A DNA stretch of 64,000 bases from Deltaproteobacteria bacterium. Its GTDB lineage: Bacteria; Desulfobacterota; BSN033; WVXP01. The DNA is taken from contig JAFDHF010000041.1 of the NCBI GenBank assembly GCA_019308905.1, forward strand, positions 20,443 through 84,442. Reading direction: 5' to 3'. Made by a program: the position numbers and the translations under genes. This document shows, one piece after another, positions 1-8,727 of this stretch (the first letter of the stretch is position 1; each line of letters opens with the position of its first letter). The notes beneath the pieces are model-generated. The model was not told the origin of the DNA. It made no database searches and saw only the letters and a list, made by a program, of their open reading frames with translations.

Positions 1-1166
1 TCCGGCACCCGGGGCTCTTCCAGTTCCTCGCCGTCATTCTTCCGGGACCGGGCTGGAGGGACAGCCCCCGCAAGGCCTGATGCAACGGGCCGTGCCCCTT
101 CGGATAGGCCTGGTACCGCGGTCTCCTCTGCCCCGGGGTCTCGGACGTCCCCTGCCCGACTCTCATCTTGGAGGGGTTTCACCGTCTCAGCAGGCTTTGA
201 GAGGCCGTAGGGGTTTCCGATTCTGCCGGTAAGAAAAAGGAAAACCCCGGAGGCCAGAAGGGCGAGAAGCAGGACGAGGAGAGAAAAATAGACGATCGAC
301 CGTCTCTGCCGCCCCTTTCCCGGCTCGCCCCGGCAGGGCCGCCCATGATTCTTGGAACCCTTCTGCAAGTCGAGGTCGACTACGCACTCACGGACGGTCT
401 TTTCGCTGATAATGGGGGTGTCATTCGCATAGCCGAGCAGGAGGGCGTTGTCGCAGATGTTGTTGATGAGCCTCGGGATGCCATGGGAGTAGTGGTAGAT
501 CTTCTGGATTGCCCCCTCCGTAAAGCAGTTCATGAACCTCGCCCCGGCTATCCTCATGCGGAGGTGGATGTATTCTCTGGTCTCTCTCTGGTCCAGGGGG
601 ATGAGGTGGTAGCGGGTGCTGACTCTCTGCTTGAGCTGTTGCAGGTCGGCCTGGTCGAGAAGCACGTTCAGCTCGGGCTGACCGATCAGGAATATCTGGA
701 GGAGCTTGTGGCTCGGGGCCTCAAGATTGGTAAGCATCCTGATCTCTTCAAAAACAGAGGCATCGAGGTTTTGGGCCTCATCCACAATCAGGGTGGTGGT
801 CTTGCCATCGTTGTCGGATTCGATCAGGAAGTCGTGGAGGCTTATCAGGTAATCCGTCTTTGCCTCGCCTCTCACGTGGAGGCCGAAATCGTGGCAAACG
901 AGCCTGAGAAAATCGAGTACCGAGAGTTTCGTGTTGAAGATATATGCAAACTGGCAGTTTTCATCCAATCGTTCGAGCATCGCCCTGACAACGGTGGTCT
1001 TGCCGGTACCCACCTCTCCCGAAAGGACGACGAACCCCTTCCGTTCCTTGACGCCATAGAGCAACTGGGCCAGGGCCTCTTTGTGGGTCGCGCTGAGGTA
1101 GAGAAACCTCGGATCAGGGGTCATCTTGAAGGGCTTCTCTCTGAATCCAAAAAAGGTCTCGTACAC
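1..1166 (-). CDS. ExeA/GspA-type AAA ATPase, partial at the window edge
   Basis: An ATPase of the general-secretion-pathway protein A type, a family also found as the accessory ATPase of exosortase/exopolysaccharide loci. It starts at a GTG at 1166 and opens with the family signature MYETFFGFREKPF followed by TPDPRFLYLS. A Walker A (GEVGTGKTT) is near residues 40-50 and a Walker B (LIVDEAQNL) near residue 130. After about residue 285 there is one membrane segment rich in L, A and F, then a charged, proline-rich stretch that runs off the left edge, so the C-terminal (periplasmic) domain is missing. The membrane segment suggests a cytoplasmic ATPase with a periplasmic tail. Whether it belongs to type II secretion or to polysaccharide export cannot be decided from this window. 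Confidence 0.85.
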   Translation of the reverse strand, partial: MYETFFGFREKPFKMTPDPRFLYLSATHKEALAQLLYGVKERKGFVVLSGEVGTGKTTVVRAMLERLDENCQFAYIFNTKLSVLDFLRLVCHDFGLHVRGEAKTDYLISLHDFLIESDNDGKTTTLIVDEAQNLDASVFEEIRMLTNLEAPSHKLLQIFLIGQPELNVLLDQADLQQLKQRVSTRYHLIPLDQRETREYIHLRMRIAGARFMNCFTEGAIQKIYHYSHGIPRLINNICDNALLLGYANDTPIISEKTVRECVVDLDLQKGSKNHGRPCRGEPGKGRQRRSIVYFSLLVLLLALLASGVFLFLTGRIGNPYGLSKPAETVKPLQDESRAGDVRDPGAEETAVPGLSEGARPVASGLAGAVPPARSRKNDGEELEEPRVP

Positions 1167-1189
1167 GGCAGCTACCCGAAAAAGGATCG

Positions 1190-1410
1190 GTTGAATTGGT
1201 TAAACAAGTCCACTAAGTGAAAAAAACCCATTCCACTTCATCCCCTTGCGGCGGAATTGACCGGGTAAGTCGATTGAGTCAAACAAGCCCACACACTCGA
1301 TTGAGTTAGTTGGGAGAGATCGTTCAAAGCATCTGAGACGCCCGACCGCTCGGCTTGTTCGACCAACCTCGCCTTGCTTGAATCGATTTGACCTAGTCAA
1401 CCCGTCAACC
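1190..1410. repeat. Degenerate short-period repeat block A
   Basis: Intergenic stretch built from variants of TTGA, GTCGATTGAG, GTCAACC and TTCGACC motifs, spaced roughly every 9 bases but very degenerate. It resembles block B at 5640-5826. No gene is supported here. Confidence 0.5.
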
Positions 1411-1424
1411 CCTCAAGACCGGAA

Positions 1425-1898
1425 CTAGTTTGCGGCGCTCGCAGCGTCACGGCTTTTGTCAGTCAACCTGTTCAAGATCTCTCCCATGTCCGTCCCCTCC
1501 ATGGGAAAGCAGACATATCCGGAGATGACCTTCAATTGGTCATTACCGAAGTGAAAATCCCTCACCAGGCTGTTGAGGCGGCCGTAGACAACCTCCGAAC
1601 CGATGGAATCGCAATAGGGAAGAAGGATCATGATTTCGTTATTCTTTGTATGTCCCACCAGATCGGTCTCTCGAATCTCTTCCCTTACAAGCTGGAGCAG
1701 TGACCTGAGACTCTTGTGCCGGCCTCCCGTATCCGTGCCTCCGGTGTCAAGCAGTTCAAACCTCAGGAGACCGAAGAGGTTCTGGTACCTCCGGGCTCTT
1801 TTTATCTCCAGATCCAAGAGTTGAAAGAAATCATCCCTGACAAAGACAGGCCCCTCCGAAAACATGCCTCCCCTCCTCCATCGCAGATTCAACTCCAT
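1425..1898 (-). CDS. Degenerate GGDEF-like domain protein
   Basis: A 157-residue single-domain protein that resembles a diguanylate cyclase fold: an opening FFQLLDLEIKRARRYQ helix, a FGLLRFEL strand, then a helix (LLQLVREEIRETDLVG) and the hairpin where GGDEF would sit. At that hairpin the sequence is HTKNNEIMILLP, so the catalytic GGDEF and the RxxD inhibitory site are both absent. It is therefore unlikely to make cyclic di-GMP; a binding or structural role is inferred. ATG start with GGAGG seven bases upstream. It is probably co-transcribed with the sigma-54 activator ending at 1996. Confidence 0.6.
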   Translation of the reverse strand: MELNLRWRRGGMFSEGPVFVRDDFFQLLDLEIKRARRYQNLFGLLRFELLDTGGTDTGGRHKSLRSLLQLVREEIRETDLVGHTKNNEIMILLPYCDSIGSEVVYGRLNSLVRDFHFGNDQLKVISGYVCFPMEGTDMGEILNRLTDKSRDAASAAN

Positions 1899-1946
1899 GT
1901 CGAATCCTCCAATTCCATGTCTCTTCCACTCGCCTTTGCCCGGGTG

Positions 1947-1966
1947 CCCCGCAGCTTGCCGCGGGG
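1947..1966 (-). other. Intercistronic hairpin
   Basis: A perfect 6-bp GC stem (CCCCGC/GCGGGG) with an 8-base loop in the short gap between the activator gene and the GGDEF-like gene. No U-tract follows, so it looks like a partial attenuator or an RNA-stabilising stem rather than a full terminator. Confidence 0.35.
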
Positions 1967-1995
1967 AGCTTCACTACTGCTCACCCGGGGCCGCC

Positions 1996-3387
1996 TCACC
2001 TGTCGAGGCCGTACTCCCTGATCTTGTAAAGCAGTGCCTTGTAGCTTATTTGCAGCAGGGCTGCAGTCCTTCGCCGATTCCAATGGGTCCGTTCCAGCAT
2101 GTCCAGGATGATTCCCTTTTCCGCCTCTTTCGCAGCCCTCCGGCCGATTTCCCTGAGGCTCCCGGCCCCGTTGCAAAAAGCCCTTAACCGAAGGGGAGGG
2201 GCCGCGAAATCTGCCCCACCCATTGTCATTTCCCGGACAACTGCCTCTTCGTCTTCCGAGACGACTATCCTCTTTATGATATCTCGTAGCTCTCTGATGT
2301 TTCCAGGCCAGTCATACCTCAGGAAAAGAGCCTGTGTCTGTTCCGAGAGTCCGGGGTAAGACCTCCCGTAACGAAAATTGTAGAGTTTGACAAAGTAGCG
2401 AACCAGGGAGCGTATCTCCTCCTTCCGCTCTCTGAGCGGCGGGAGTGTGATATGTACGACGCTGAGACAATTGTAGAGATCCTCCCTGAAACGACCGGCC
2501 TCCACGGCAGTGCGAAGGTTGACGCTCGTACATGCAAGGAGCCGTGCATGTGCGGCTATGCTTCCGCTGCCGCCCAACCGGAAGAACTCCTTGTCGCGGA
2601 GCACACGGAGCAGCTTGGCCTGGAGGGGCGCGTCAAGACCCCCTATTTCATCGAGAAAGAGCGTCCCTTCATCGGCGAGTTCCAGCTTTCCCGGCTTCTG
2701 CCTTGGTACCCCGAAAAAGGCCTCCTTCTCCAGGCCGAAAAGCTCGCCTTCCAGAACGCTTACAGGAACGGCCGCACAGTTCACCTTGATAAGCGGTTTG
2801 TCGCGGCGCGATGATCTGGAGTGGATCGCATGGGCCACCAGTTCCTTGCCCGTCCCGCTCTCTCCACTTATCAGAGGTGTGATTTCAGTCGGGGCGATCT
2901 CGTCGATAACGGCCTTCACCTTTTCCATCTTAGGGCCGTGGCAGAAGAGGAGATGATAGGGGGTCTTGATAAAGCACCTTCTCTTGAAAAGATCCCAACC
3001 TCCCCTCAGGATTCTCTCCAGAGCCGTGGACAGGAGCCCTGCATCGAGCACATCCGGCAAGAAAACCACATCTTCGGCCACCCGCCCGCTCACCATATCC
3101 AGGTCGCCGTCCTTTCCGAAGACAATCGCCTTGCAGCGGCCGAGGCAGGCCTCGATTTTAGGCATCACCGTCCAAATAGAGCCGTCCCACCTGGAAAGGT
3201 CGAAGACGAGCAGAAAAGGGGTGGCAGCCTTGAGACGGCTCAGAAGCTCTCCGTCCTCGGTCACGGAGCTGAACCTGATGCCTTCGCCCTTGAAATCCGA
3301 TTCCACCGAGGCCACGGGAATTGGTGGAGGCGGTATGAAGAGCACCTCTTTCGCGGAAATGGTAGAAGATCTCTCCTCGGGTACCAT
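1996..3387 (-). CDS. Sigma-54 activator paralogue with defective AAA+ motifs
   Basis: A bEBP-like regulator: an N-terminal pseudo-receiver-like region, a sigma-54 AAA+ domain and a C-terminal Fis-type helix-turn-helix. Walker A (GESGTGKE) and Walker B (GTLFLDEI) are intact. The GAFTGA loop that contacts sigma-54 reads EAFFGV, and the second arginine finger is lost (FREDLYNCL where FREDLYYRL is expected). Its recognition helix ([16 protein letters not shown]) is almost the same as in the neighbour at 3640-5283, so both probably bind the same operators. Known family biology says the GAFTGA threonine and the arginine finger are needed for activation, so a modulator or antagonist role is inferred. 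An upstream in-frame TTG at 3423 has an AGGTGG site, but the sigma-54 promoter at 3442-3457 would start the RNA inside that site, so the ATG at 3387 (AGGG upstream) is preferred. Confidence 0.8.
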   Translation of the reverse strand: MVPEERSSTISAKEVLFIPPPPIPVASVESDFKGEGIRFSSVTEDGELLSRLKAATPFLLVFDLSRWDGSIWTVMPKIEACLGRCKAIVFGKDGDLDMVSGRVAEDVVFLPDVLDAGLLSTALERILRGGWDLFKRRCFIKTPYHLLFCHGPKMEKVKAVIDEIAPTEITPLISGESGTGKELVAHAIHSRSSRRDKPLIKVNCAAVPVSVLEGELFGLEKEAFFGVPRQKPGKLELADEGTLFLDEIGGLDAPLQAKLLRVLRDKEFFRLGGSGSIAAHARLLACTSVNLRTAVEAGRFREDLYNCLSVVHITLPPLRERKEEIRSLVRYFVKLYNFRYGRSYPGLSEQTQALFLRYDWPGNIRELRDIIKRIVVSEDEEAVVREMTMGGADFAAPPLRLRAFCNGAGSLREIGRRAAKEAEKGIILDMLERTHWNRRRTAALLQISYKALLYKIREYGLDR

Positions 3388-3441
3388 GGTCGACCCTGGG
3401 ATCTGGTTGAATGAACCGGGCAATGTACCACCTGGAGTTAG

Positions 3442-3457
3442 AGCAATCCGGGTGCCA
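3442..3457 (-). promoter_or_regulatory. Sigma-54 (-24/-12) promoter
   Basis: Minus strand reads TGGCACCCGGATTGCT, matching TGGCAC-N5-TTGCW with the correct 10 bases between GG and GC. Predicted transcription start near 3431, about 44 bases before the preferred ATG. Confidence 0.7.
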
Positions 3458-3639
3458 TGGGAACCAGGAAAAGTTTGCCTGTAATTTCGACGTGTTATCG
3501 CCTATGAGCTTGTATTTTGACTATGGCCGAGAGTATCTCTGGGGAACTAAGTGCTATTGGTTGGGAAACAAGTGGAAATTCTTTTCACACCCCCGAGTTC
3601 CCAGGGACGCTCAAGAACTCGAGGGTGGTGGGGCGCTGT

Positions 3640-5283
3640 TCAACCGCCCATGGTAGGTGAGCTATCGAGACCGCACTCCTTGATCTTGTACAGAAGCGCC
3701 TTGTAACTGATATTGAGGAGCCTTGCCGCCATTTTGCGGTTCCAGCGGGTCTTTTTCAGTGTCTTTTCGATCACTTCCCGTTCGGCTTCAAGGGCGGCTC
3801 TCCGGCTGATCTCCTTGAGAGAAACCGGCTCAGGCTCGGGAGGTGCGGCTCTTTCAGGCCTTGCCTGAAGGGATTGAAGGGCCAAGGGCCGGCCGCCGAG
3901 CTCCTTCTTGATGGCACCCTCGTCTCCGAGCACGACCAGCCTCTTGATCATGTTTTCGAGCTCTCTCACGTTTCCGGGCCACTCATGGAGGAGAAGCAGG
4001 TCGCGTGTTTCCCGGGAAAGAGTTAAGCCTGTTTTCCCGTATTTCCGGTTGTACATGTCGAGGAAGTACTGGACCAGGAGGGGGATCTCTTCCCGTCTTT
4101 CTCTCAGGGGAGGCACGTGGATGTTCAACACGTTTAGACGATAGTAGAGGTCCTCGCGAAAACGGCCGGCCCTCACGTACTCCTCGAGGTTCTTGTTCGT
4201 GGCAGCCAGGACCCGGACACTCACCTGAATGTCCCTCTTCCCACCCAGCCTTGCAAACTCTCCGTCCTGAAGAACCTGCAACAGCTTGGCCTGAAGCGAG
4301 GGGCTGATTTCGGCGATCTCGTCGAGAAATATGGTCCCTCCCTGGGCGAGTTCGAATTTGCCGGGTTTCCGGTTGTATGCCCCGGTGAAAGCTCCCCTCT
4401 CGTAACCGAAGAGCTCGCTTTCGAGGAGCTCCTCCGGAAGGGCCGCACAGTTGACCTTGATAAAGGGCTTGTTCTTCCTCGTGGATCGGTAGTGGAGGGC
4501 CCGGGCGATCGGTTCCTTACCGACGCCGCTCTCGCCGTGGATCAGCACCGTCACGTCGGTGTCGGCAACCTGCTCGATCATCTTCACAATCCTGACCATC
4601 TTTTCGTTTTGATAGAGAAAGCAGATGCCCTCTCCCTTCCTGTAACCACCGGCCCAGGGAATGACCACCTGGCGACCTTTCTTGCCCGGCAAAGCCCAGG
4701 GCTCCCGATCGCTTGGCCCTGGGGCGCCGGATACTTCATCGGCTGAACCGCAATCCCCAGGCGTCGTGGCAAGCACGATCGCGAGCTGATTTGCAACAAT
4801 CTTCATCGCCCGCTCCTCGATCTCGCCGAAGGCCGACCTGTCCTCGTGGCTCAAGTTGACGATTCCCACGGTCCGGTTCCCGTCCCTCACAGGGAAACAC
4901 ATGAGGGAGCCGATTCTGAAAGGACTCTCCTCGATCTGAACGAATCGGGAATCCTTTTCTGCGTCCGAAAGATAGACCCCGTGGCCGGTTTTCAGTACCC
5001 ACGTGGCCACTCCACCGTTGAGATGAAAGTATTTCCTGAAAGGGCTCTCCTTCACCGGGAGTTCCCTGTCCTTCCTGCCTTTGGCCGCCCGCACGACAAG
5101 CCCATCACCATGGTTGCTCTTGAGCATCAAAGAGCAGTTCTCCCCGCGGGTCACATCCATCATGATCCCCAGCATCTCATCCCACGTCCTCTGCGAATCG
5201 GGCATGTAGCGCAGGGCTTCCGTAAACTGGCGGATCAAGCCGTACCCGTCTTTTTCTGACAAACCACCCGAACTCTCTCTCAT
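3640..5283 (-). CDS. GAF-domain sigma-54 transcriptional activator
   Basis: A NifA-like enhancer-binding protein of 547 residues. Residues about 20-175 form a GAF sensor domain. The AAA+ domain has Walker A GESGVGKE (250-257), an intact GAFTGA loop (297-302), Walker B GTIFLDEI and both arginine fingers (FREDLYYRL). A linker rich in P and E follows, then a Fis-type helix-turn-helix ([16 protein letters not shown]). It should activate sigma-54 promoters in response to a ligand or redox signal sensed by GAF; the signal is not visible. It probably controls its own promoter at 5408-5423 and the one at 3442-3457, which is inferred from position only. Start is the ATG at 5283. Confidence 0.92.
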   Translation of the reverse strand: MRESSGGLSEKDGYGLIRQFTEALRYMPDSQRTWDEMLGIMMDVTRGENCSLMLKSNHGDGLVVRAAKGRKDRELPVKESPFRKYFHLNGGVATWVLKTGHGVYLSDAEKDSRFVQIEESPFRIGSLMCFPVRDGNRTVGIVNLSHEDRSAFGEIEERAMKIVANQLAIVLATTPGDCGSADEVSGAPGPSDREPWALPGKKGRQVVIPWAGGYRKGEGICFLYQNEKMVRIVKMIEQVADTDVTVLIHGESGVGKEPIARALHYRSTRKNKPFIKVNCAALPEELLESELFGYERGAFTGAYNRKPGKFELAQGGTIFLDEIAEISPSLQAKLLQVLQDGEFARLGGKRDIQVSVRVLAATNKNLEEYVRAGRFREDLYYRLNVLNIHVPPLRERREEIPLLVQYFLDMYNRKYGKTGLTLSRETRDLLLLHEWPGNVRELENMIKRLVVLGDEGAIKKELGGRPLALQSLQARPERAAPPEPEPVSLKEISRRAALEAEREVIEKTLKKTRWNRKMAARLLNISYKALLYKIKECGLDSSPTMGG

Positions 5284-5407
5284 GATCGTCCCCTTTTCCC
5301 TGTTGGTCTCGTGCCGCTTCTACCTGGAAGATGGTTCTGTCAAATGGAGAAAACCCGTGTAAAATAGGTAAAGAAAAAACAAAAAGTGGAAAGTCATTAC
5401 CCACATA
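5284..5407 (-). other. 5' leader of the GAF activator gene
   Basis: About 114 bases of leader between the predicted sigma-54 start (near 5397) and the ATG at 5283. It contains A/T-rich runs but no clear hairpin or small gene. Confidence 0.3.
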
Positions 5408-5423
5408 GGCAAAACCTGGGCCA
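5408..5423 (-). promoter_or_regulatory. Sigma-54 (-24/-12) promoter
   Basis: Minus strand reads TGGCCCAGGTTTTGCC, matching TGGC at -24 and TTGC at -12 with 10 bases between GG and GC. It faces the GAF activator gene. Confidence 0.6.
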
Positions 5424-5639
5424 CACGCATGCCGATCGCGGGATTCCCGCACTGGTTCTTACTTTGAAGCCTCGCCCTTCCGCGGCGTTCCACGAAGGAG
5501 ACCGAGCCACGGGAGAAAAAATGGGAATTTTTTTGCAACAAAGTCAAAAGAATCTTCCAAAACAGCGGGGGTTTCGGGGAAAACCAAAATTATCTCAAGG
5601 AGTTGTCACGATTTTCCAAAAGGGACAAAGGGGAGTGGC

Positions 5640-5826
5640 CCGCATTGTTCGAGTCGTTCGGATTGTTCGAGATGTTCGAAGCGTTCGATTAGCCCACCTT
5701 GTTTATTGGGTCAACCAGGTTGACTCCGTTAATCGGTTAAATGACTCGAGAGAGTTAATCGAGTCGAGTCAGTCGAGTGGGCTGATTGGGTTAATTGGGT
5801 TGATTGTGTTGATTGGGTGGGACCAG
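5640..5826. repeat. Degenerate 9-bp-periodic repeat block B
   Basis: Two adjacent runs with 9-base period: five units of GTTCG(A/G)nnn at about 5647-5691, and four units of GTTGATTGG-like sequence at about 5781-5818, with GAGTCGAGTC-type sequence between. A frame can be read through it (LIGLIGLIVLIG), but it is low-complexity and I do not regard it as a gene. The rest of 5424-5916 shows nothing else I can support. Confidence 0.6.
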
Positions 5827-5916
5827 TCGAGCTATAGGGCCCGGGCCTGGCCCTGTTAGACATGCGAGTTCAGTCGGGCCAAAGGCGAAGCCGATCGAAC
5901 GATTTCAACGCTGCGG

Positions 5917-7320
5917 TTATCGTTTTCTCAGGCGGTCGAGCTGGTATTTGCGGATTCGGTCGCCCAGCATCTTGCGGGTCATCCCGAGTTGTCTGGCAGT
6001 CTCTCCGAGATGCCAGTCGGTCTTGCTCAGAGCCTGCAGGATGTAACTCTCTTCGAGTTCACTCACAAGCCGTGGAAGCGATATGGTCTCGCCTGTCTCG
6101 GAGGCATCTTTCCGGTTTACCAGGATGTGGGGAGGCAGATCCCTGAGCCTGATGGTCCGGCTCTGGCAGAAAATCATCATCTGCTGGACGACGTTCTCCA
6201 ATTCCCGAACGTTTCCCGGCCAGCGGTAGGCCTGCAGCTTCTCGACGACCTCGGGAAGGACCCTGTACCTCTCCCCTCTTTCCTGGTGCTTGGTAAGAAA
6301 GTGACCCAACAAGAGGGGAATATCGTCGGTTCTCTCTCTGAGAGGAGGAATCATGATGGGCACTACGCTGAGGCGATAATAGAGATCGTCCCTGAAATTA
6401 CCCTTGGTTACCTCTTCATGCAGATTGGTCTGGGTTGCAGAGATTATACGCACGTCTGTCTTGATCGTCCTGCTGCTTCCTACCTTCTCGAACTCTTTCT
6501 CCTGCAGCACCCGGAGCAGTCTCCGCTGGAGCTGCAAAGGCACCTCTGCGATCTCGTCGAGGAAGAGAGTCCCTCCGTGAGCCGTTTCGAATCGGCCCTT
6601 CTGGTCGTCGACAGCCCCGGTGAAGGCACCCTTGACATGGCCGAAGAGTTCGCTCGTGAGCAGATCGTCGGAGAGTGCCCCGCAACTCACGGCCACCATA
6701 GGCTTGCCCCTTCGAGGACTGAGCTTGTGGATCGCCCTGGCGATGAGTTCCTTACCCGTACCGCTTTCCCCCTGGATCAAGACCGTTTTGTCGGTGGGCG
6801 CGACCATTCGGACCATCTCGAGAACTTCCCGCATCTTTCGACTCTTCCCGATGATTCCGGGAAACTCCATTCCTTCCGACTTCTCCCTTCTCAGTGCGTT
6901 GAGTTCTCTCTCCAAGGCCTCCGTCTTTGTCGCCTGCTTTATGATGGCCAGGAACCGTTCGAGGTTCGAAAAGATCGGCTTTTCAAAGAAGTAGTAGATC
7001 CCCTCCCTCAACGCCTGGACCGCAAAGTCGACGGACCCGTAAGCCGTGAGGATGATCACGGGAATGGTCTCGTCCATCGCCTTTATTCTCCGAAAGAGTT
7101 CCATGCCGCTGAGGTCCGGCATCCTCTCGTCCGCTATCACCACGTTGCACCGCTTTCTCTTCAGCTTCCTGAGAGCGCGCCGGCCACCCAGGGCCTGGAC
7201 GACCCGGTAGCCATGGTCCTCAAGGATCTTCGAAACCGTAAAAAGGGCATTCGGTTCGTCGTCCACCACCATCAGGGTTGGGGGCTCGGCCCCGCGCGAA
7301 CTCTCTCCTTCCAGAACCAC
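5917..7320 (-). CDS. NtrC-family response regulator (receiver-AAA-Fis)
   Basis: A 467-residue sigma-54-dependent response regulator. The receiver has its acidic pair (VVDDE, residues 19-22) and a phosphorylatable Asp near 64 (VVIADERMPD). The AAA+ part has GESGTGKE, intact GAFTGA, GTLFLDEI and FRDDLYYRL. A Fis-type helix-turn-helix (ETARQLGMTRKMLGDRI) closes it. GTG start at 7320 with GGAGG about ten bases upstream. It follows the kinase gene by four bases, so the two are a cognate two-component pair. Its recognition helix differs from those of the two activators at 1996-5283, so its targets should differ. Confidence 0.93.
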   Translation of the reverse strand: MVLEGESSRGAEPPTLMVVDDEPNALFTVSKILEDHGYRVVQALGGRRALRKLKRKRCNVVIADERMPDLSGMELFRRIKAMDETIPVIILTAYGSVDFAVQALREGIYYFFEKPIFSNLERFLAIIKQATKTEALERELNALRREKSEGMEFPGIIGKSRKMREVLEMVRMVAPTDKTVLIQGESGTGKELIARAIHKLSPRRGKPMVAVSCGALSDDLLTSELFGHVKGAFTGAVDDQKGRFETAHGGTLFLDEIAEVPLQLQRRLLRVLQEKEFEKVGSSRTIKTDVRIISATQTNLHEEVTKGNFRDDLYYRLSVVPIMIPPLRERTDDIPLLLGHFLTKHQERGERYRVLPEVVEKLQAYRWPGNVRELENVVQQMMIFCQSRTIRLRDLPPHILVNRKDASETGETISLPRLVSELEESYILQALSKTDWHLGETARQLGMTRKMLGDRIRKYQLDRLRKR

Positions 7321-7324
7321 TTCG

Positions 7325-8437
7325 CTAAGCCTCCTGAACCGTGTTCTTCCCGGTGCCCACAGGCAGGGTGACCGTGACGGTCGTTCCTTTGGACAACTGG
7401 CTCTCGATACGGATCCGGCCGTGATGGTCTTCTTCGACGATCTTTCTGCAGATGGCCAATCCCAGACCTATTCCCCTTCTCTTCCTGGAAAAGAACGGAG
7501 TAAACAGATCCGGGATATCCTCTTCGCGCACACCCACACCGTTGTCGGTCACCTCGATCTCCACCGACTCTTCAAACCGTTCCTTCTTGTAACGGGTCTT
7601 CACAACGATTCGTCCCCCCTTCGGGACCGCCTCGACAGCGTTCTTCAGCAGGTTGATGAGTACCTGTTTCATCCCGTAGAGATTGACGTAAGCCCGCGGG
7701 AGAGACTTTTCAAGTCGAGTCTCCAACCTGACCTTCTTGGAACTGCTCCTGAGGAAGGGCTGCATCAACTGAACGCAAAAAGCCACCGTCTCGTTCAGGT
7801 CGATGAAATCGAAACCCTCTCCTGAGGGACGGCGCGAGAAATCGAGGCACTGGTTTACGAACTCGTTGAGGCGAACGATCTCTTCATGAATGATCTGGAG
7901 GGCGCGTGTAGTGGTCTCGTCATCCTGGTGGCGGCTCTTGATCAGGGTCAAAGCCCCTCCGATGCTGTGCAGAGGGGTCCTGATCTCGTGTGCCACAAGG
8001 GGGAAGAGCTTGCCCCAGAAGACCAATTTCTCGAGCTCCTGCCTTTTTCTCAGCTCTTCGGCGGCCTTCAGGGCGTTCTCGATGCTTTTCAGAAGCTCCC
8101 CGCTCTTGAAGGGTTTGGCCAGGTAGTCCATCGCACCGAGCTTGATCACGCGGGCGGCCAGTTTTTCATGGCCGAAGCCCGTCATCACGATCACCGGGAT
8201 CGCATCATGGACTCTCCTCAGCTCACCGAGCACTGCAGCACCGTCTGTATCGGGCAAACGGTAGTCGAGCAGTACAAGATCCGGACCGAACCTTGCGGCC
8301 TTCTCCAGGGCCTGCTTCCCGGTCTTTGCGGCAAGAGGCTCATAGCCGTGGACCCTGAGCATCTCAGCCGTGACCCTCAGGAAATCCAGGTTGTCGTCAC
8401 AAATGAGAATCTTCTTGCGGCGCTCCGGCACCCTCAC
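7325..8437 (-). CDS. Receiver-histidine kinase (REC-HisKA-HATPase)
   Basis: A soluble kinase of 370 residues with an N-terminal receiver (Asp58 in LVLLDYRLPD), then an H-box (VAHEIRTPLHS, His150), N-box (QVLINLLKNAVEA), DNGVGV and RGIGLGLAICRKI. There is no membrane segment, so it senses a cytoplasmic signal or is itself part of a phosphorelay through its receiver. The gene is directly upstream of the NtrC-type regulator. GTG start with GGAG just upstream. Confidence 0.92.
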   Translation of the reverse strand: MRVPERRKKILICDDNLDFLRVTAEMLRVHGYEPLAAKTGKQALEKAARFGPDLVLLDYRLPDTDGAAVLGELRRVHDAIPVIVMTGFGHEKLAARVIKLGAMDYLAKPFKSGELLKSIENALKAAEELRKRQELEKLVFWGKLFPLVAHEIRTPLHSIGGALTLIKSRHQDDETTTRALQIIHEEIVRLNEFVNQCLDFSRRPSGEGFDFIDLNETVAFCVQLMQPFLRSSSKKVRLETRLEKSLPRAYVNLYGMKQVLINLLKNAVEAVPKGGRIVVKTRYKKERFEESVEIEVTDNGVGVREEDIPDLFTPFFSRKRRGIGLGLAICRKIVEEDHHGRIRIESQLSKGTTVTVTLPVGTGKNTVQEA

Positions 8438-8727
8438 TTCTCCACGTCAAAGCGTACAGAGTCCTTCTGTCTTTGTCCAGCTTTTTTCCCGGAATGTCAA
8501 CAGGGCGGGCAGGTGGAGCCTCATCACTCTTGAACAACCAGACTTGTCCCCGAGCGAGGTTACGGGAGCGCTGAGACACGAGTCAGGAGTCTCTGATTGA
8601 AAACAAAGGAAATTCCGGGCAGAAAAGAAACGCAGCGGGAGAGAGAGACAGCCTTTCAGAGGCGCTCGGTGCTGACCCACGGATGCTCGAGACGGACCCA
8701 AGTCGGAGAAAGGGTGATGGACCGGGC

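Noticed and set aside
345..1220. A 291-residue open frame on the plus strand
   Set aside because: It is the antisense of the ExeA-type ATPase, whose Walker motifs lie on the minus strand.
5522..5537. A second -24/-12-like site (TGG-N10-TTGCA) on the plus strand
   Set aside because: Nothing downstream on that strand looks like a gene, and the -24 half is poor (GGGAAT rather than GGCAC).
5386..5859. An open frame through repeat block B
   Set aside because: It translates to low-complexity VRIVRDV and LIGLIGL sequence that only mirrors the DNA repeats.
5989..7371. A 460-residue open frame opposite the NtrC-type regulator
   Set aside because: The minus-strand frame has all receiver, AAA+ and Fis motifs; this is its shadow.
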